From Glebionis coronaria (taxonomy: Eukaryota > Streptophyta > Magnoliopsida > Asterales > Asteraceae): a stretch of 64,000 nt of DNA. Within the stretch, counting starts at the first letter, position 1. Every line of letters begins with the position of its first letter. The stretch covers positions 293,055,147 through 293,119,146 of the forward strand of contig CM046875.1 in NCBI GenBank assembly GCA_025667525.1, given 5' to 3'. Under the pieces are notes generated by a model, which saw nothing but the letters and a program-made list of their open reading frames with translations, searched no databases and was not told where the DNA came from. The position numbers and the translations under genes were made by a program. Below are positions 8,989 to 19,758 of this stretch, in pieces.

Positions 8989-11196
8989 TCAAACATCCTG
9001 AATTGCAAATTGGTGAAGCTCATCCTTCATTGCTTCCACCCAACTTGGTTCTTTGAGAGCATCAAATATTTTCTTGGGTTCCTGTTGTGACAGAAAACAA
9101 GCAAACAAACATGCTTGCACAAGAGGGGTATCAACCTTCTTGTGTATATTGGCAATAAACCCACCAAGACCTTGATGAGATCTTCTAGTCTGAACTGGAG
9201 TCATAATATCACCAATGATTTGAGAAGTGGGGTGATTCTTCATAGTTGAAGTGAGAACTCCTCCTTCAAAAAATCTGGTGTCCTCAACCTCATTCTCCAT
9301 GTTGCCAATATCTTCTTCATCAGACTCTCTTACATCAACATGAGGATGAACCTCTTCATAAATATTAGAAGGTTCACCTTGTTCAAAAATGGAAGAGAAA
9401 AGATGTGCAGAAGTGTTGTCAACGCCTGAACCTTGTTTGTCAGCGCTTGGGCTGACAACGCTTGAACTGTTGTTGTCAACGTCTGAACCATCAACGTCTG
9501 AATTAGTCTTGTCAGCGCTAGATTTGCCTATGTCAGCGCCTGAAGAACCATGCATGTTTGTATCTGGTGGTGCTTGGAAACCACCATTATCTTTACCAGT
9601 AGCAACAGCAGAAGCAAAAGCATCTGTCCAAATGGGAATTGTAACATATTCTTGTATAGGAGATGTCTTTTCTGCTTGTGATCCAATCTTTTCATGAACC
9701 TGTGTACCTGAAACACCAAAAACTTGTTCTTCCACAACATTTGAAGCTACCTTCACAATGTCTGGATTAGTGACAGGCATATAATTTAAAGTTCTAGACA
9801 AAGGTTCCAAGTCAAACAACCAATTAGGACTACTTCTAGGATCACTAGGTTTATTTTCCAAAAACCTAACATGTACTCTTTCAAGTATACATTTTTCTTC
9901 TTTAAGATAAACCCTATAACCCTTGCTCTGCACTGAATACCCCATGAAGTAGCCCTCATCACCTTTTGCACTAAATTTCCCTAAGGCATCACTAGTATCT
10001 AAAACTACTACATGACAACCAAAAGGTCTGAGGAAACCAATATTAGGTTTTCTTCCCCAAAGTATCTCATAAGGTGTTTTGTTCTGAATTTTGTTAACTA
10101 ATGCTCTATTTTGAACATAACAAGTTGTATTAACAGCCTCAGCCCAAAAGGCTATAGGAAAATGAGCATCAGCCAACATTGTTCTGGCTGCTTCAATTAG
10201 GGTTCTATTTTTCCTCTCAGCAACTCCATTTTGCTGTGGGGTTCTAGCAATACTAAATTGCCTAGTAATTCCTTTCCTGGCACAGAAATCATCTAGCTTC
10301 TTATTCCTAAATTCTCCACCATTATCACTCCTAAGCATTTTAACTTCATTGCCAGACCTCTTCTCAATCTGAGTGATAAAATCAATTAGAATATCAACTG
10401 TGTCACTCTTCATAGCTAGAAAGAATGTCCAAGTAAACCTAGAAAAGTCATCTGTGATGACAAAGCAATATGACTTACCATTCAAACTTTCTATATTGGT
10501 TGGACCAAAGAGGTCCATGTGTAGCATATGAAGAGGTCTAGAACTAGTATGCACCTGTTTGGACTTGAATGAGACCTTGTGCTGCTTGCCTTTAAGACAT
10601 GCAACACAAGAGTGGTCATTGTGGAAGGCCTTCTCAGGCAAACCATCAACCAAGCCAAGTCTCACAAGCCTATTTATATTTTTAAAATTTATGTGCCCTA
10701 GTCTTCTGTGCCACAAATTACTCTCATCTACTGAGGCTTTAGCATAAAAACAAGACATATTATTATTCATTCTAATCCCATTTAGATTCACATTATATAT
10801 GTCTTTATGCCTAGGTGTTCTATACTCAATATATTTCTCATCAGGGATCTTATAATCCTTGCTTAACACCAAACACTCAGTATCAGTAAACAGAACTTTA
10901 TTTTTGTTATCACACACTTGTGATACACTAAAAAGATTGTAATCAAGTTCTTTTACCAGAAATACGTTTTCAAAACGCAAATTCTTGGTGAGAAGGGTTC
11001 CTTTGCCAATGATAGTACCATATCCGCCTCCAAAGTAAACCTTATCACCATCTTTAATGGGAGTGAAGTTCGTCAAATAGTCTTCCTTCCCTGTCATGTG
11101 CCTTGAGCATCCACTATCCCAATATCCATAATCATTGACCTGTTTTTGAATGCCCTGCACATAAAGAAAACAAATTAGTTTTCTTTGGGAACCCAA
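8989..11196 (-). pseudogene. pol: C1 pol, protease and integrase segment
   Basis: 735 codons. The aspartic protease core WDSGCSRHMTG is at residues 26-36. The pre-integrase zinc site has H163, H168, C197 and C200. The integrase D,D-35-E triad is D228, D291 and E327, with exact 35-residue spacing. A long low-complexity linker (about 560-680), rich in Ser, Asp and Ala, contains the array of seven TCARCGY cores at 9419-9538. The ORF ends at a premature TGA where the RT domain begins. It lies in a different frame from the gag end, which overlaps it at 11175-11196. Integration and polyprotein cleavage are the family roles. Confidence 0.93.
9419..9538. repeat. 21/15-bp spaced TCARCGY array in the integrase-RT linker
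   Basis: Cores start at 9419, 9440, 9455, 9476, 9491, 9512 and 9533 (spacings 21, 15, 21, 15, 21, 21, all multiples of three). On the coding strand each gives a [AV]D pair in a Ser/Asp-rich linker. Confidence 0.85.
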
Positions 11197-12790
11197 GTCT
11201 TAAAAGACTTGGATTCATCTGGTTGTTCAATAAGAACAGACTTAGTTCTCACAACAACCCTATTCTCATCCTTCTTAGGATGAAATAGCCAGTTAACCCC
11301 AATAGGTTTTGTAATGACCTTTGAAATGTAATTAAATCTGTTGCAGGTCATTGAAATCCCATTTTCATTAGGGTTTTGATCTTTCTTGGGTCTCCATGTT
11401 AAGCTTGAAGAAGCTTTGGACCCCTTACCCTGTGGTTGCAAATATTTAGGTCTGGTCACGTTTCTATCAGCGTTGGAATTGGTCTTGTCAACGCTGAGAT
11501 TACCCTTGTCAGCGTTGAACCTAGGGTTTGCTACAGAAACCCATTGCCTATTTGACCAGGTGTTTGTCTTTTGAAATGGTCTTTGTCCATGAGTGTTAGA
11601 CCCTCTAGTGAAGAATGGGGCAGGTCTAATCACTTGTGGACTTTGCTGCACACAAGGTTTGGGTCTGACAACGTTTGACTTCCTAACAACGTTGACTTTG
11701 TTCCTGTCAGCGCTGAATTTGTTCCTGTCAGCGCTGGCTTTGGGAGCGTTGACACACTTGTATGCCAAGTGTGAAAAGCTACCACAAGTGTAACAAGCTT
11801 TTCTAGACACAACTTTAGGTCTAGAAGAGAAGAAGCCTGTTCCAGTGTTGCTAACTTGGCTCTTGGTGACCTAGTATTCCTATACATCTCTGCATATTTA
11901 ATGCTAGGTTTTCTATCAGTGTTTGAGCCTAGGTCAACAACTTTACCAATGATTGGGTTGGTAACCATAATAGGAGTTGACTCACTGGGACTTTCACATA
12001 GCAAGCCACCCTTAACAAATAAAGTAGGGTTAGCTTTCTTCCATTCATTCAGGTCAGTCAACTTTTGTTGATACTCTTCAACTGGAGTGACAACTCTTGG
12101 TGGAGGAATGAATTCCTCCTCTTGGAATTCTGGCAAACCAGTCCAAGATAAGTCCTTTTGTTGGACACCATAGAAGTCACCAGCTGGTGGTGGAACCAAA
12201 GAGTAATCATTCATCCCAATTCCAGTCATATCCTTAGGATCCCTTTGTTTACCCACACAGTCTCCTAGGGTTTGAGTGGCTCTATCAAATCTTTGAATTT
12301 TAAGGCCAACATTGTCTTTATTCTTAATGGCCTCATCTAATTTAGCTTGTAACTCACCATTAACCCTTTCCATGATGTTTCTAATATCCATACTAGCATT
12401 TAACTCATGTTTTAAGATATTTATTTTATCTTTTAAGTCAAATTCCATTTTCTTGTATTCAGAAACGGTTTTCTCAGTTTGAGTGAGAGCTACTTGGTAA
12501 TTAGACAGTTTGCACTTTTTAGTACTCACATCACTTAATAATCTTAACACCTCTTTGTTAAGTTTCTCAGTGTTTAACCTACAACCTTTACTACAAAAAG
12601 CATCATTGTATACATCATTATCAGATGAAGAGGAGGAGTGTGCCATGAGAGCATATTCAACATGCTCTTCCTCTTCAACCTCAGCAACCAAAGCTTTATC
12701 CTCTTCAACATTCTTAACCAGATAGCTCCAATCCCATCCCATACCATCAATTCCTTGAAATGCAACCATGGCTTTGGAATCCTGAGTTTT
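11175..12790 (-). pseudogene. gag: C1 gag, C-terminal part with second zinc knuckle
   Basis: This is continued gag, read in two frames: one from about 12,790 to about 11,860 and another from about 11,860 to 11,175. The first holds acidic and coiled-coil-like sequence (LNKEVLRLL region). The second holds a CCHC knuckle, CYTCGSFSHLAYKC (near 11,795-11,754), followed by a basic Asn/Lys-rich tail. Frameshifts lie near 12,780-12,830 and 11,855-11,880. Two TCARCGY arrays fall here (11467-11514 and 11668-11748). The tail ends WVPKEN-stop just before the protease region, which is in another frame. Confidence 0.82.
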
Positions 12791-14004
12791 ACAACCTGAC
12801 TTGAGGGTTTACCAGCATCAGATCTTCTAGGAGATCTGCATTCCCTCATGAAGTGCCCCATACGATGACAGTTGTAGCATTCAACTTTGGATTTATCAAA
12901 TCCAGCTGTGTCTTTTGCATTGAAGGTCATCTTCTTCTTAAACCTTCTGTTCCACCTGTTTGCTCTTATACTAGCAAGAGCCATGTTCCACTTAATGTCC
13001 ATCTCTTCCAAGTGCTCATCACTTATCTGCTCAAGGTCCTCATATGTAATCACTGAACCATTGGGCAAAGAAGCAATATAAGCACATACAGTATCCAAAT
13101 CTAAACCAGCAGGTTTAACTCTTGGGGAGTCACTCTTGAATGTGTCAGCGTCTGAAAAGGAGACGTTGACAGGACTTGTTCCAGCGCTGATATATGATGA
13201 TCTAGTAACTGGATGCATGTAAGAGTCCTTCTGATTGAATTGACCTTCACTATGAGAGAAGAAGGCCATGTTACTGGTGGTAGACTTGCTTCCATGCTCT
13301 AAAAGAGTTTCATCTTCCAACAGCCTTAGTTTGTTGTAGATGTCATCAAACGTGGAACTTTTGTAGGTATTATTGGCAAGAATAGATCTTGCCTCAATCT
13401 TCCATGCCTCACCAAGACTTTTAAGAAAGGTAGCATTAATGTCAACATCACCAAGTTGTGTCCCCATGAAGGACAACTTGCTTGTAATGTCAAGCAATCT
13501 GCTTCTTACACTACTCAGTTTCTCATTGGGTTGAGCCTTGAAGACAGCATAATCATGCATGAGTTGCTTTTTCTTTTCTTCCTTAGTGTCTGCATTGCCA
13601 CCATATGCAACTTCAAGAGCTTCCCAAAGGTTTTTAGCAGATTCATAGCCTCTATATTTATGCTGGTTCTCTTGTCCCAAAGAGACTTTCAGAATATTTA
13701 GGGCTTTCATGTCGACCCTTTTCTTTGCTATGTCATCAACAGACACAGCTCTACCATCTCCAGGTTTTTCTTTCTTATCTTCTTTAGAACATCCAGCAAC
13801 AGCTGATCTTTGAGTGATAGCATCAGCAATCTTTTGGGCTTTATCGAATGTGTTTCCATATTCAATGATCTCCCAGAGTGTGTAGTCATAGATCCCCAGA
13901 TATTGCTCAAAGTTGAATTTCCACAAATCAAAGTTGGTTGCATCAAGCATGGGAATCTTAATGTTTGGTAAAGATGAGGGGGAGGAGGTTATTGCTTCAG
14001 ACAT
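12574..14004 (-). pseudogene. gag: C1 gag, N-terminal capsid part
   Basis: The reading frame opens with MSEAITSSPS shortly after the primer site. Residues 25-240 form a copia-type gag capsid domain (FDLWKFNFEQYL, LWEALE and similar motifs). A CCHC zinc knuckle, CYNCHRMGHFMREC, is at residues 376-389. After about residue 400 (near 12,800) the frame no longer codes gag, because a frameshift moves the gag sequence to another frame starting around MVAFQG. Role: particle assembly and RNA binding. Three array cores lie at 13145, 13160 and 13181. Confidence 0.88.
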
Positions 14005-14089
14005 GATGTTGTTAGGGTTTTTGAGAAAATTAGGGTTTTGGTGATTTTTAGGGTTCTTGTGTTCTTTAAGATCAAAAGTTCCTCAACAA

Positions 14090-14101
14090 GCTCTGATACC
14101 A
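14090..14101 (-). other. C1 primer-binding site (initiator Met tRNA type)
   Basis: On the minus strand TGGTATCAGAGC lies two bases inside the 5' LTR. It matches the 3' end complement of the plant initiator methionine tRNA, the usual copia primer. Confidence 0.9.
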
Positions 14102-14103
14102 CT

Positions 14104-14600
14104 TGTTGATCCCAAACTTAGATCGATTTAGCTTTATGTATACGAGATTAGATCAAGTAATACACTTAGAGAAACCTTTGTATATGCTTATAATAATCTA
14201 AGTGTTATGCGGAATTAACACTTAAACAAGAACACACAATGATATAAACAAACTTTCACTTTGATTAATGATATCAAACTTGCTTACAATGAAAGTAGTT
14301 TATGAATGAAAACTGGTATGAAACATTAACCTAAAGGTCTTCTTTTATAGACATAAGATGCCTTCTACAATAATCTACGTATCAGCTATTCTAGGTAAAG
14401 ATAAATATAGAAAATACATTGTTGTTCCTATCTTTACTAGAAGTAATCTAGAATACAATAAACGCGTAGAGTATATCTTCCCATCAGTGCTTGTCTTCAA
14501 TGTATCAACGCTTGAGCTGTCAGCGCTTGTTTTGCTCTTGTCAACGCTTGTTTTGCTCTTGTCAGCGCTCAAGTGATCTGGCCTTAATTTATTCCCAACA
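14104..14600 (-). repeat. C1 5' LTR (497 bp) with promoter
   Basis: It runs TGTTG to CAACA. The minus-strand TATAAAAG lies at 14342-14349. The four-core TCARCGY array (14505, 14520, 14541, 14562) lies about 160-220 bp upstream of it, in U3, where enhancer repeats are expected. It lacks one 21-bp unit present in the 3' LTR. Confidence 0.93.
14342..14349 (-). promoter_or_regulatory. C1 LTR TATA box
   Basis: TATAAAAG on the minus strand, about 250 bp into the 5' LTR and repeated in the 3' LTR (2908-2915). It is oriented toward gag. Confidence 0.7.
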
Positions 14601-14605
14601 CTCAC

Positions 14606-16966
14606 CCATAATTAATATGGAGAGAGAACAAGTGGGCGTATCACAACAGTGCAGCCATCAACCAATCAAAATTCACATAACGGATAACGATCCATGTGTT
14701 ACTCTCTCACAAAATAAACACATGCCACGTGTCTTACTCAAGCCCAGATCGTGTATAATGACAGAGACAATTTCATGAGAAGCTCTCAACATGAAAAGTG
14801 TTCGCAAGAGGAAGACGAAGCCATTCCAAGCAACCAATTAAACTGAAATCCATTCGAAAAGAAATCCCCAATTGTGTTCTTCAACTGCAGATTTCAATTA
14901 ACAAATTCAGGCCATGTGGAAGATGGGGATTGGTTGCTACACGTCATTCATCCTCACCAACACTCAAATGCACTCTATAAATACCCCCAGATGTATTCAT
15001 TTCTTGTAAATGTCGAAAAGTGTGAAAATACACACACTTTTAATCTCTCTCTCTTTTCAGTTAGAATTTCAGTTAGAAACTTCTCTCAAGTGTCTAACAA
15101 ACACTTGAGAGAGTTAGTTAGCATTTGTAACCGTTTTGTAACAGAATTCACCATTAATGCAAGTTCACTTTTCCTAAATCTACCTTTCACTCTCATTCTT
15201 ACTACAATTTACTACTCTACTGTTCCTATGATTGAATGTGTTGTTCTTATTGAACAATGAGATGATTTGAGTTCTGTTTGGAAGATAGTTTATGATCCGA
15301 CTTGTTCTAAGCTCACAGCCATAGCCAGTACCTTGATCAGACACTTGTAGAAGGGTGATTAGATGATGATGATGGTGATTTATGATGAGTAGCTGTCGTA
15401 GATGATAGAATTGGTGGTGGTTAGAGGTTAAGTGAGCTCAGCGCTCCACTTCATCCCCAAAGTAGCCTACAAACTTTCCAATAAGTTTCTCTTTGATAAA
15501 TTCCTCTCAAAAGTATACTGCATGCCTAATTTTGTTTCTTTAGTGTAAAGAACTTGATGATGCCTGTTACTTTCTTATTTTCAGCTATTTGATTTGTTGT
15601 GAGTACCAGTTTTCATTATCTGCTAGCTTTTCTTAATTCTCATAGCTTAATCATAGTTCTTTTCTGTTAAGTGGTGTTTGGATTAGTATTGAATTGTTGA
15701 TTCAGTTGTTGGAAGTTGTTTTTTAGAGTATACATTCACTCACCAGACCAGTACAAGTAAACTTGTAAGCTTTTGAAGTCAATCAAATAGTCAAAGAGGC
15801 AAATTGCCATAAAACACTTTGGGTTAACTCTCTCAGTCAAAACATGCTAGAGTCAAACAAGTGCCATTACTTTGTTAAATTGATTCAGACATTGATTCAA
15901 GTTGCTGAGTGTAGCTGAACATATGAGCTTTCCATACAACTAAGGTAGACAATACAGTTTTCTAAAATAAGCTAGAAATAAGCACTTGAATAAGTCTTAG
16001 AGCAAATGTCAGTTTTTGTAAAGAGACCTATACTGTTTAGCATTTCCCACTAATCCACTTCATTAATCTTGTGATTTTATTGCAAATTCTTGTTGCCCAA
16101 GTGTTTCTAAGTAGATTTGGAACTTTTCAGATTTTTGTCAAAAATTGGTCAACGAAAGTCAAATAAGCCCATTTTGCTTAATTCAACATTCCAGCTTATT
16201 CACTTGATGAAATTTGATAATTCTTGACATTCCATGCTTCTTTAAACTTGTTCTATCATTTTCATTAAAAAATCAAAGTGTGCTTGTCTAGATAAGCTGG
16301 TAGCTTATTTTGAGCTTATTCTAATAAGCCAACTTGAGTTCTAGGATGTTTTAGCTTATTTCCTTAGAACTGACTAAGTAAAATCTGATTTTAAGACTTT
16401 TGAAACAAATTAGAGCTTTTAAGACATAGAAATAAGCCAGAACGAGCCTATTGAACTTGCTAGCCCGTTTTTACTTAAATATTTAGTTTAATTGCATTTA
16501 AGTCCCTAAACTTTAGGAAATTGGTTAATCAGCTTTTAATAGATACTTTTCTAGGGTTTGCTTAATTAGGTCCCTAGAATTTGAGATTTGTTACAATTCA
16601 TTTTGACAGTTTTACAAATTTGTTACAAGTTTGTTTTAGTTGGTTAATATTTTCATTTTCAGTCCTTCTAGTTTGTAAATTTACATTTTTAGTCCTTGCA
16701 CTTTACATATGTTACATTTTGATCAATTTTACCATTTGTGCATTAGAAACTTGTACAATTTGCTTTAATTGTGGTAAATGCACTTTGTTTTAGATTAGTA
16801 TGGATACATAGTTATAATATTTATACCATTTTTACGTGCTTTGTTGAAATAGAACTAGATTACCAAAAATTTTATGAAATCTAAAACCAAAAACAATTTG
16901 TGAGCTTGAAATCTTTTGGACAATCGTTTCGTTTTGAGTTGGGAATTACGAACTAAAAAGTGAAAT
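14606..16966 (+). repeat. G0 LTR, second part, and unresolved continuation
   Basis: This is the continuation of the LTR split by C1. A TATAAATA box occurs near 14,974-14,983, followed by a transcript-like CT-rich leader (15,040-15,120) containing an inverted repeat (CTCTCAAGTGT / ACACTTGAGAG type). Further right the sequence is rich in AATAAGC/GCTTATT words (about 16,150-16,440) and in 'agtccctaaacttt'-type LTR words (16,500-16,700). I cannot see the CA end of the LTR. It could be anywhere from about 15,800 to 16,960, and part of this stretch may be other sequence. No gene is supported. Confidence 0.45.
14974..14981 (+). promoter_or_regulatory. TATA box in the G0 LTR
   Basis: TATAAATA within CTCTATAAATACCCCC, about 890 bp from the LTR start once C1 is removed. 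It is followed by a leader without long ORFs. Confidence 0.5.
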
Positions 16967-16976
16967 ATTAGCCACC

Positions 16977-17490
16977 GTCCATTGATCTCATTATAGAGGT
17001 TATGCAACCTTTTGCGAATCAAAGGATGTCGAAGGGAGTTATTGCTAAACTAGTGGTGGTTGCTTATACTTACTATATTTGGCAGGAACAGAATGGAAGA
17101 TTGTTCAAGGCTTCTAAACGTTTGGTGGACCAAGTTGTGGTGCATTACTTCTTCTATCTGGCTTAAGCTTATGTAATTCCGGTTTAAGAGATCTATTGCT
17201 GGTATTTTGCTCCTTCGCCAATGGAGTATATTCGAAAGTGTGTGCATTGATTGATCATGGTTTTCATTTTCTATCTTTGTAATTGTCGTTGGTTATTTCC
17301 TATTGGTGTCTATTGGTGTCATAGGGTATGTAACGTATGTAATTTGAAATAGTCGTATGGCATGTCATATGACGTAGGTAGTTCAAGTTAATGCTTGAGG
17401 TTAATGTGGTACTTCAGCCACATTCTGTTTTACTTAACGTTTCTTATGTAATATATTTTACCAAAGTCTGTTTCCCCTTTACCCAAAAAA
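16977..17490 (+). pseudogene. L1: 5'-truncated LINE, 3' end of ORF2 and 3' UTR
   Basis: The sequence near 17,035-17,170 codes VVVAYTYYIWQEQNGRLF-like residues typical of the zinc-binding tail of plant L1 ORF2 proteins. In-frame stops follow, then a 3' UTR ending ACCCAAAAAAA. Near-identical 10-bp flanks ATTAGCCACC (16967-16976) and ATTAGCCATC (17491-17500) look like the target-site duplication. This gives a 5'-truncated LINE insertion of about 514 bp. It is not functional. Confidence 0.7.
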
Positions 17491-17500
17491 ATTAGCCATC

Positions 17501-18491
17501 ATTTTTTTCGTTCCCAACTCTCTAGCAAGTATGTAAACTTTTTTATATAAAACATGCAATTAGCTCAGTTGGGGCCTAAGACATTTGTGTTTACCGAGAG
17601 GTGAGAAACTCACCGTTTGTGGCTTTTATTTTTCCTAGGAAACTTAACCTTCCCGTGGGGTGGTGGTAGGGTTAATGGCAACCCGCGTGTGGCTTTTAGC
17701 CACATGGGAAGCCACTCAAGGGTTTCCCCCCCTCTCCTTCCAGCCTAATGTCGTTGTTTATCCATTTCTTTTCTCATGTATCAAAATTCAAATAAAACAA
17801 CATATATTTTCATTAACAAAAATAAACAATACATCGAGTATACCTACTTTCATACACACCACACTTCTCATTTACGTCGTATGTATGTCTAGTATGACGA
17901 TCCGAACTAGGACCCTAACTTTCGGCTTCTTGATTCTCTAAAGCTGGACACTGTTTAAAATATTCAAAATATTGAGTATACTATTCTAAGTATTGTTGAC
18001 TTTATAAATGTAGAAGTGTGTGAAGATTAATAAAGTATTTATACGATTTGTTAAGTGTAAAACTTTGAAAAAACATAAGTATTTATTAGACTCAAACGAC
18101 TGTACTCGCTCCCCTTTTAAACTCCAACCGTTATATAGCTTCAAAAAGAAAATATATTAATTATAAGACGGGAGCATATCGGCTATCAACGACGGCGTGA
18201 GCTACGATACGCTAGTGGCATTGCGTCTGGTAGTGTACGCAACAAACTAGCGAACAATGTTTAAAATACGTATATGCGGATTAAAAGGCATGTTGGTTTC
18301 CTCGTTTAAATATAAAAGGTAAGTAAGACTAAGAAAAAAATACGAATAGCAAGCTTAGATTCTTTATTGTTAGACAATCCAGCTTTACATAAAAATTGAA
18401 TACCTAAATAGACTTAACTTCGATATTTAGTAAGAGTCAGGAAGACTCGTAACCAACAGATCATAAATTGTTACATCTATGTTAAACAAAT
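17501..18491. other. Intergenic stretch without recognisable gene
   Basis: I find no supported ORF. There is a tRNA-like A-box word (TTAGCTCAGTTGG near 17,561) without a convincing B box. A GC-richer patch lies at 17,650-17,740, and an unusual CG-containing patch at 18,180-18,260. Confidence 0.4.
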
Positions 18492-18769
18492 GTTATTGAG
18501 TTTGGTTTTGCTAAACATTATGAAGCGTTTCTTGGTCAATCTGGTCCTATGAGTATTTTTAATATGGATGGCATTTTCCTTAATACTTTATGTGATGAGG
18601 CTGCTTTGCATATGGTGCGGGCTGTCTCGGCTCAAGAGGTTAAGGAGGTCATTTTCTCAATGGGAAATGATAAGTTTTCGGGTCTCGATGGATACACGGC
18701 TTCATTTTATAAAGAGGCGTGAGATGTTAATGCTAAATTGCTAATGATGTTACTAAAGTTGTCCAAGAA
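18492..18769 (+). pseudogene. L2: LINE reverse-transcriptase fragment, part 1
   Basis: It translates as the N-terminal part of an L1-type RT: HYEAFLG, then EVKEVIFSMGNDKFSGLDG, then ASFYKEA-stop-DV. The last stop (TGA) replaces the usual Trp. A frameshift follows, then VTKVVQE up to the Helitron junction at 18769. Reading resumes at 26764. It is dead, but it is the common host sequence into which H1 and G1 inserted. Confidence 0.75.
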
Positions 18770-18826
18770 TTAATACTTATTACTCTTTAAGGAAGTGATT
18801 TGGTTTTTTTATTATTTCCTGTGATT

Positions 18827-18838
18827 TTTGGCGGGAAA
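18827..18838 (+). promoter_or_regulatory. E2F-type site 1 in H1
   Basis: TTTGGCGGGAAA is a perfect match to the E2F consensus. It is followed by two ACGT-core boxes (CCACGTGCC near 18,848 and TTACGTGG near 18,858) and a leader-like pyrimidine-rich stretch. Confidence 0.55.
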
Positions 18839-18889
18839 AAAATAACGCCACGTGCCTCTTACGTGGATAGAAAAAGATAGCTTAGGTTT

Positions 18890-19758
18890 CATCGTTCATT
18901 TTTATCCATCTCACATCTCATTCTCCATCTCATATCCACACATCCTTTTCTCTCTAAAAAATCCAGCGACCCATACAGAAGTGAATCATCCCCTGAGCTC
19001 TTCCAACCACAAGGTCACGTTTTTAACTCTTCCTGTATGAGTTGTTGAAAAAAAAAATTCATGGATTTAATTGATTAAATATGATGTGTGTGTTTTTTCT
19101 AATTTTCAGTATTTGTTTTCTTTCGATTAGGGGTTCGATTGAACTTTAGGTTAATAAAAATTTTGGGGTTTTTTTCGGTTGGTTTTATTTGATGTACGCA
19201 CTGTGGTAGCTTTAAGATGAATTTAATCTGTTCTTTTTGATATTATTTCACTAGGTTGATGAGGAGGAGCATTTTGTTCATGTAATCACGAACGAAACTT
19301 CAAGGCTTTGAGGATATCTCAGAAATCATCAGGTATGTTTTGTTTTCTTTACCCAATTTATTTGTTTGAGATTTATGCGGCCTAGAGATTGTGGTTTGTT
19401 AATGCTTATGTTTATTATGTGATAGGTGTGTATAATTATATTGTACATTTATCTATTTTTTTAGTATTTTTTTCTTTTATATAGTATCAACACGATGACA
19501 TCAGGAAAAAAGACGGGGAAGATTGGTTTTAAGTGGTGATTCAGTTCTCTTAATCAAGAAAGATAAGAAATTACAAAAAGGTAAAATTCGGGTCTTGCTT
19601 TCATTTGGGTTTCTATGTTAATAAAATGTAAGGTAAACTGTGGTTTTAGAGTATGCATATAATGTGTTTGATGAAATGTTAGAACTTACAAATTTTTTTT
19701 TGTTTTCTTTTTAGGCGCTGAAATTGTTATAGAAGATATAACAACAATAAGAGGTAAG
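18890..19758 (+). other. Exon-intron-like leader inside H1
   Basis: A CT-rich 5'-UTR-like stretch (18,890-19,040) is followed by apparent exons with consensus borders: ...ATCATCAG|GTATGT near 19,331, ...AAAAAG|GTAAAA near 19,580, and TTTTTAG|GCGCTG near 19,715 to AAGAG|GTAAG at 19,754. The exons are short and contain stops, so this could be a captured gene fragment or a noncoding leader. G3 inserted exactly at the last donor. No protein is recognised. Confidence 0.3.

Larger units (their letters stand above)
2670..14600 (-). mobile_element. C1: near-complete Ty1/copia element with extra ORF (Sirevirus-like layout)
   Basis: C1 is bounded by LTRs starting TGTTG and ending CAACA and by a perfect 5-bp duplication CTCAC (2665-2669 and 14601-14605). 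On the minus strand the order is 5' LTR, iMet-type primer site, gag, protease, integrase, RT, RNase H, spacer, 1040-codon ORF, polypurine tract, 3' LTR. Integrase before RT is the copia order. A large gag with two zinc knuckles and a long ORF after RNase H match the Sirevirus type of layout, an inference from architecture. The LTRs differ by one 21-bp indel and about five substitutions by eye, so the insertion is fairly recent. Gag is frameshifted and pol carries three in-frame stops, so this copy is not autonomous. Confidence 0.93.

Noticed and set aside
9389..9697. 102-codon plus-strand frame with LSTPE/LSALD repeats
   Set aside because: Antisense reading of the TCARCGY array in the integrase-RT linker.
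17561..17640. tRNA gene or SINE (TTAGCTCAGTTGG A-box word)
   Set aside because: No matching B box (GGTTCGANTCC) at the right distance and no cloverleaf. A similar word near 24,904 also lacks one. At most a decayed SINE head.
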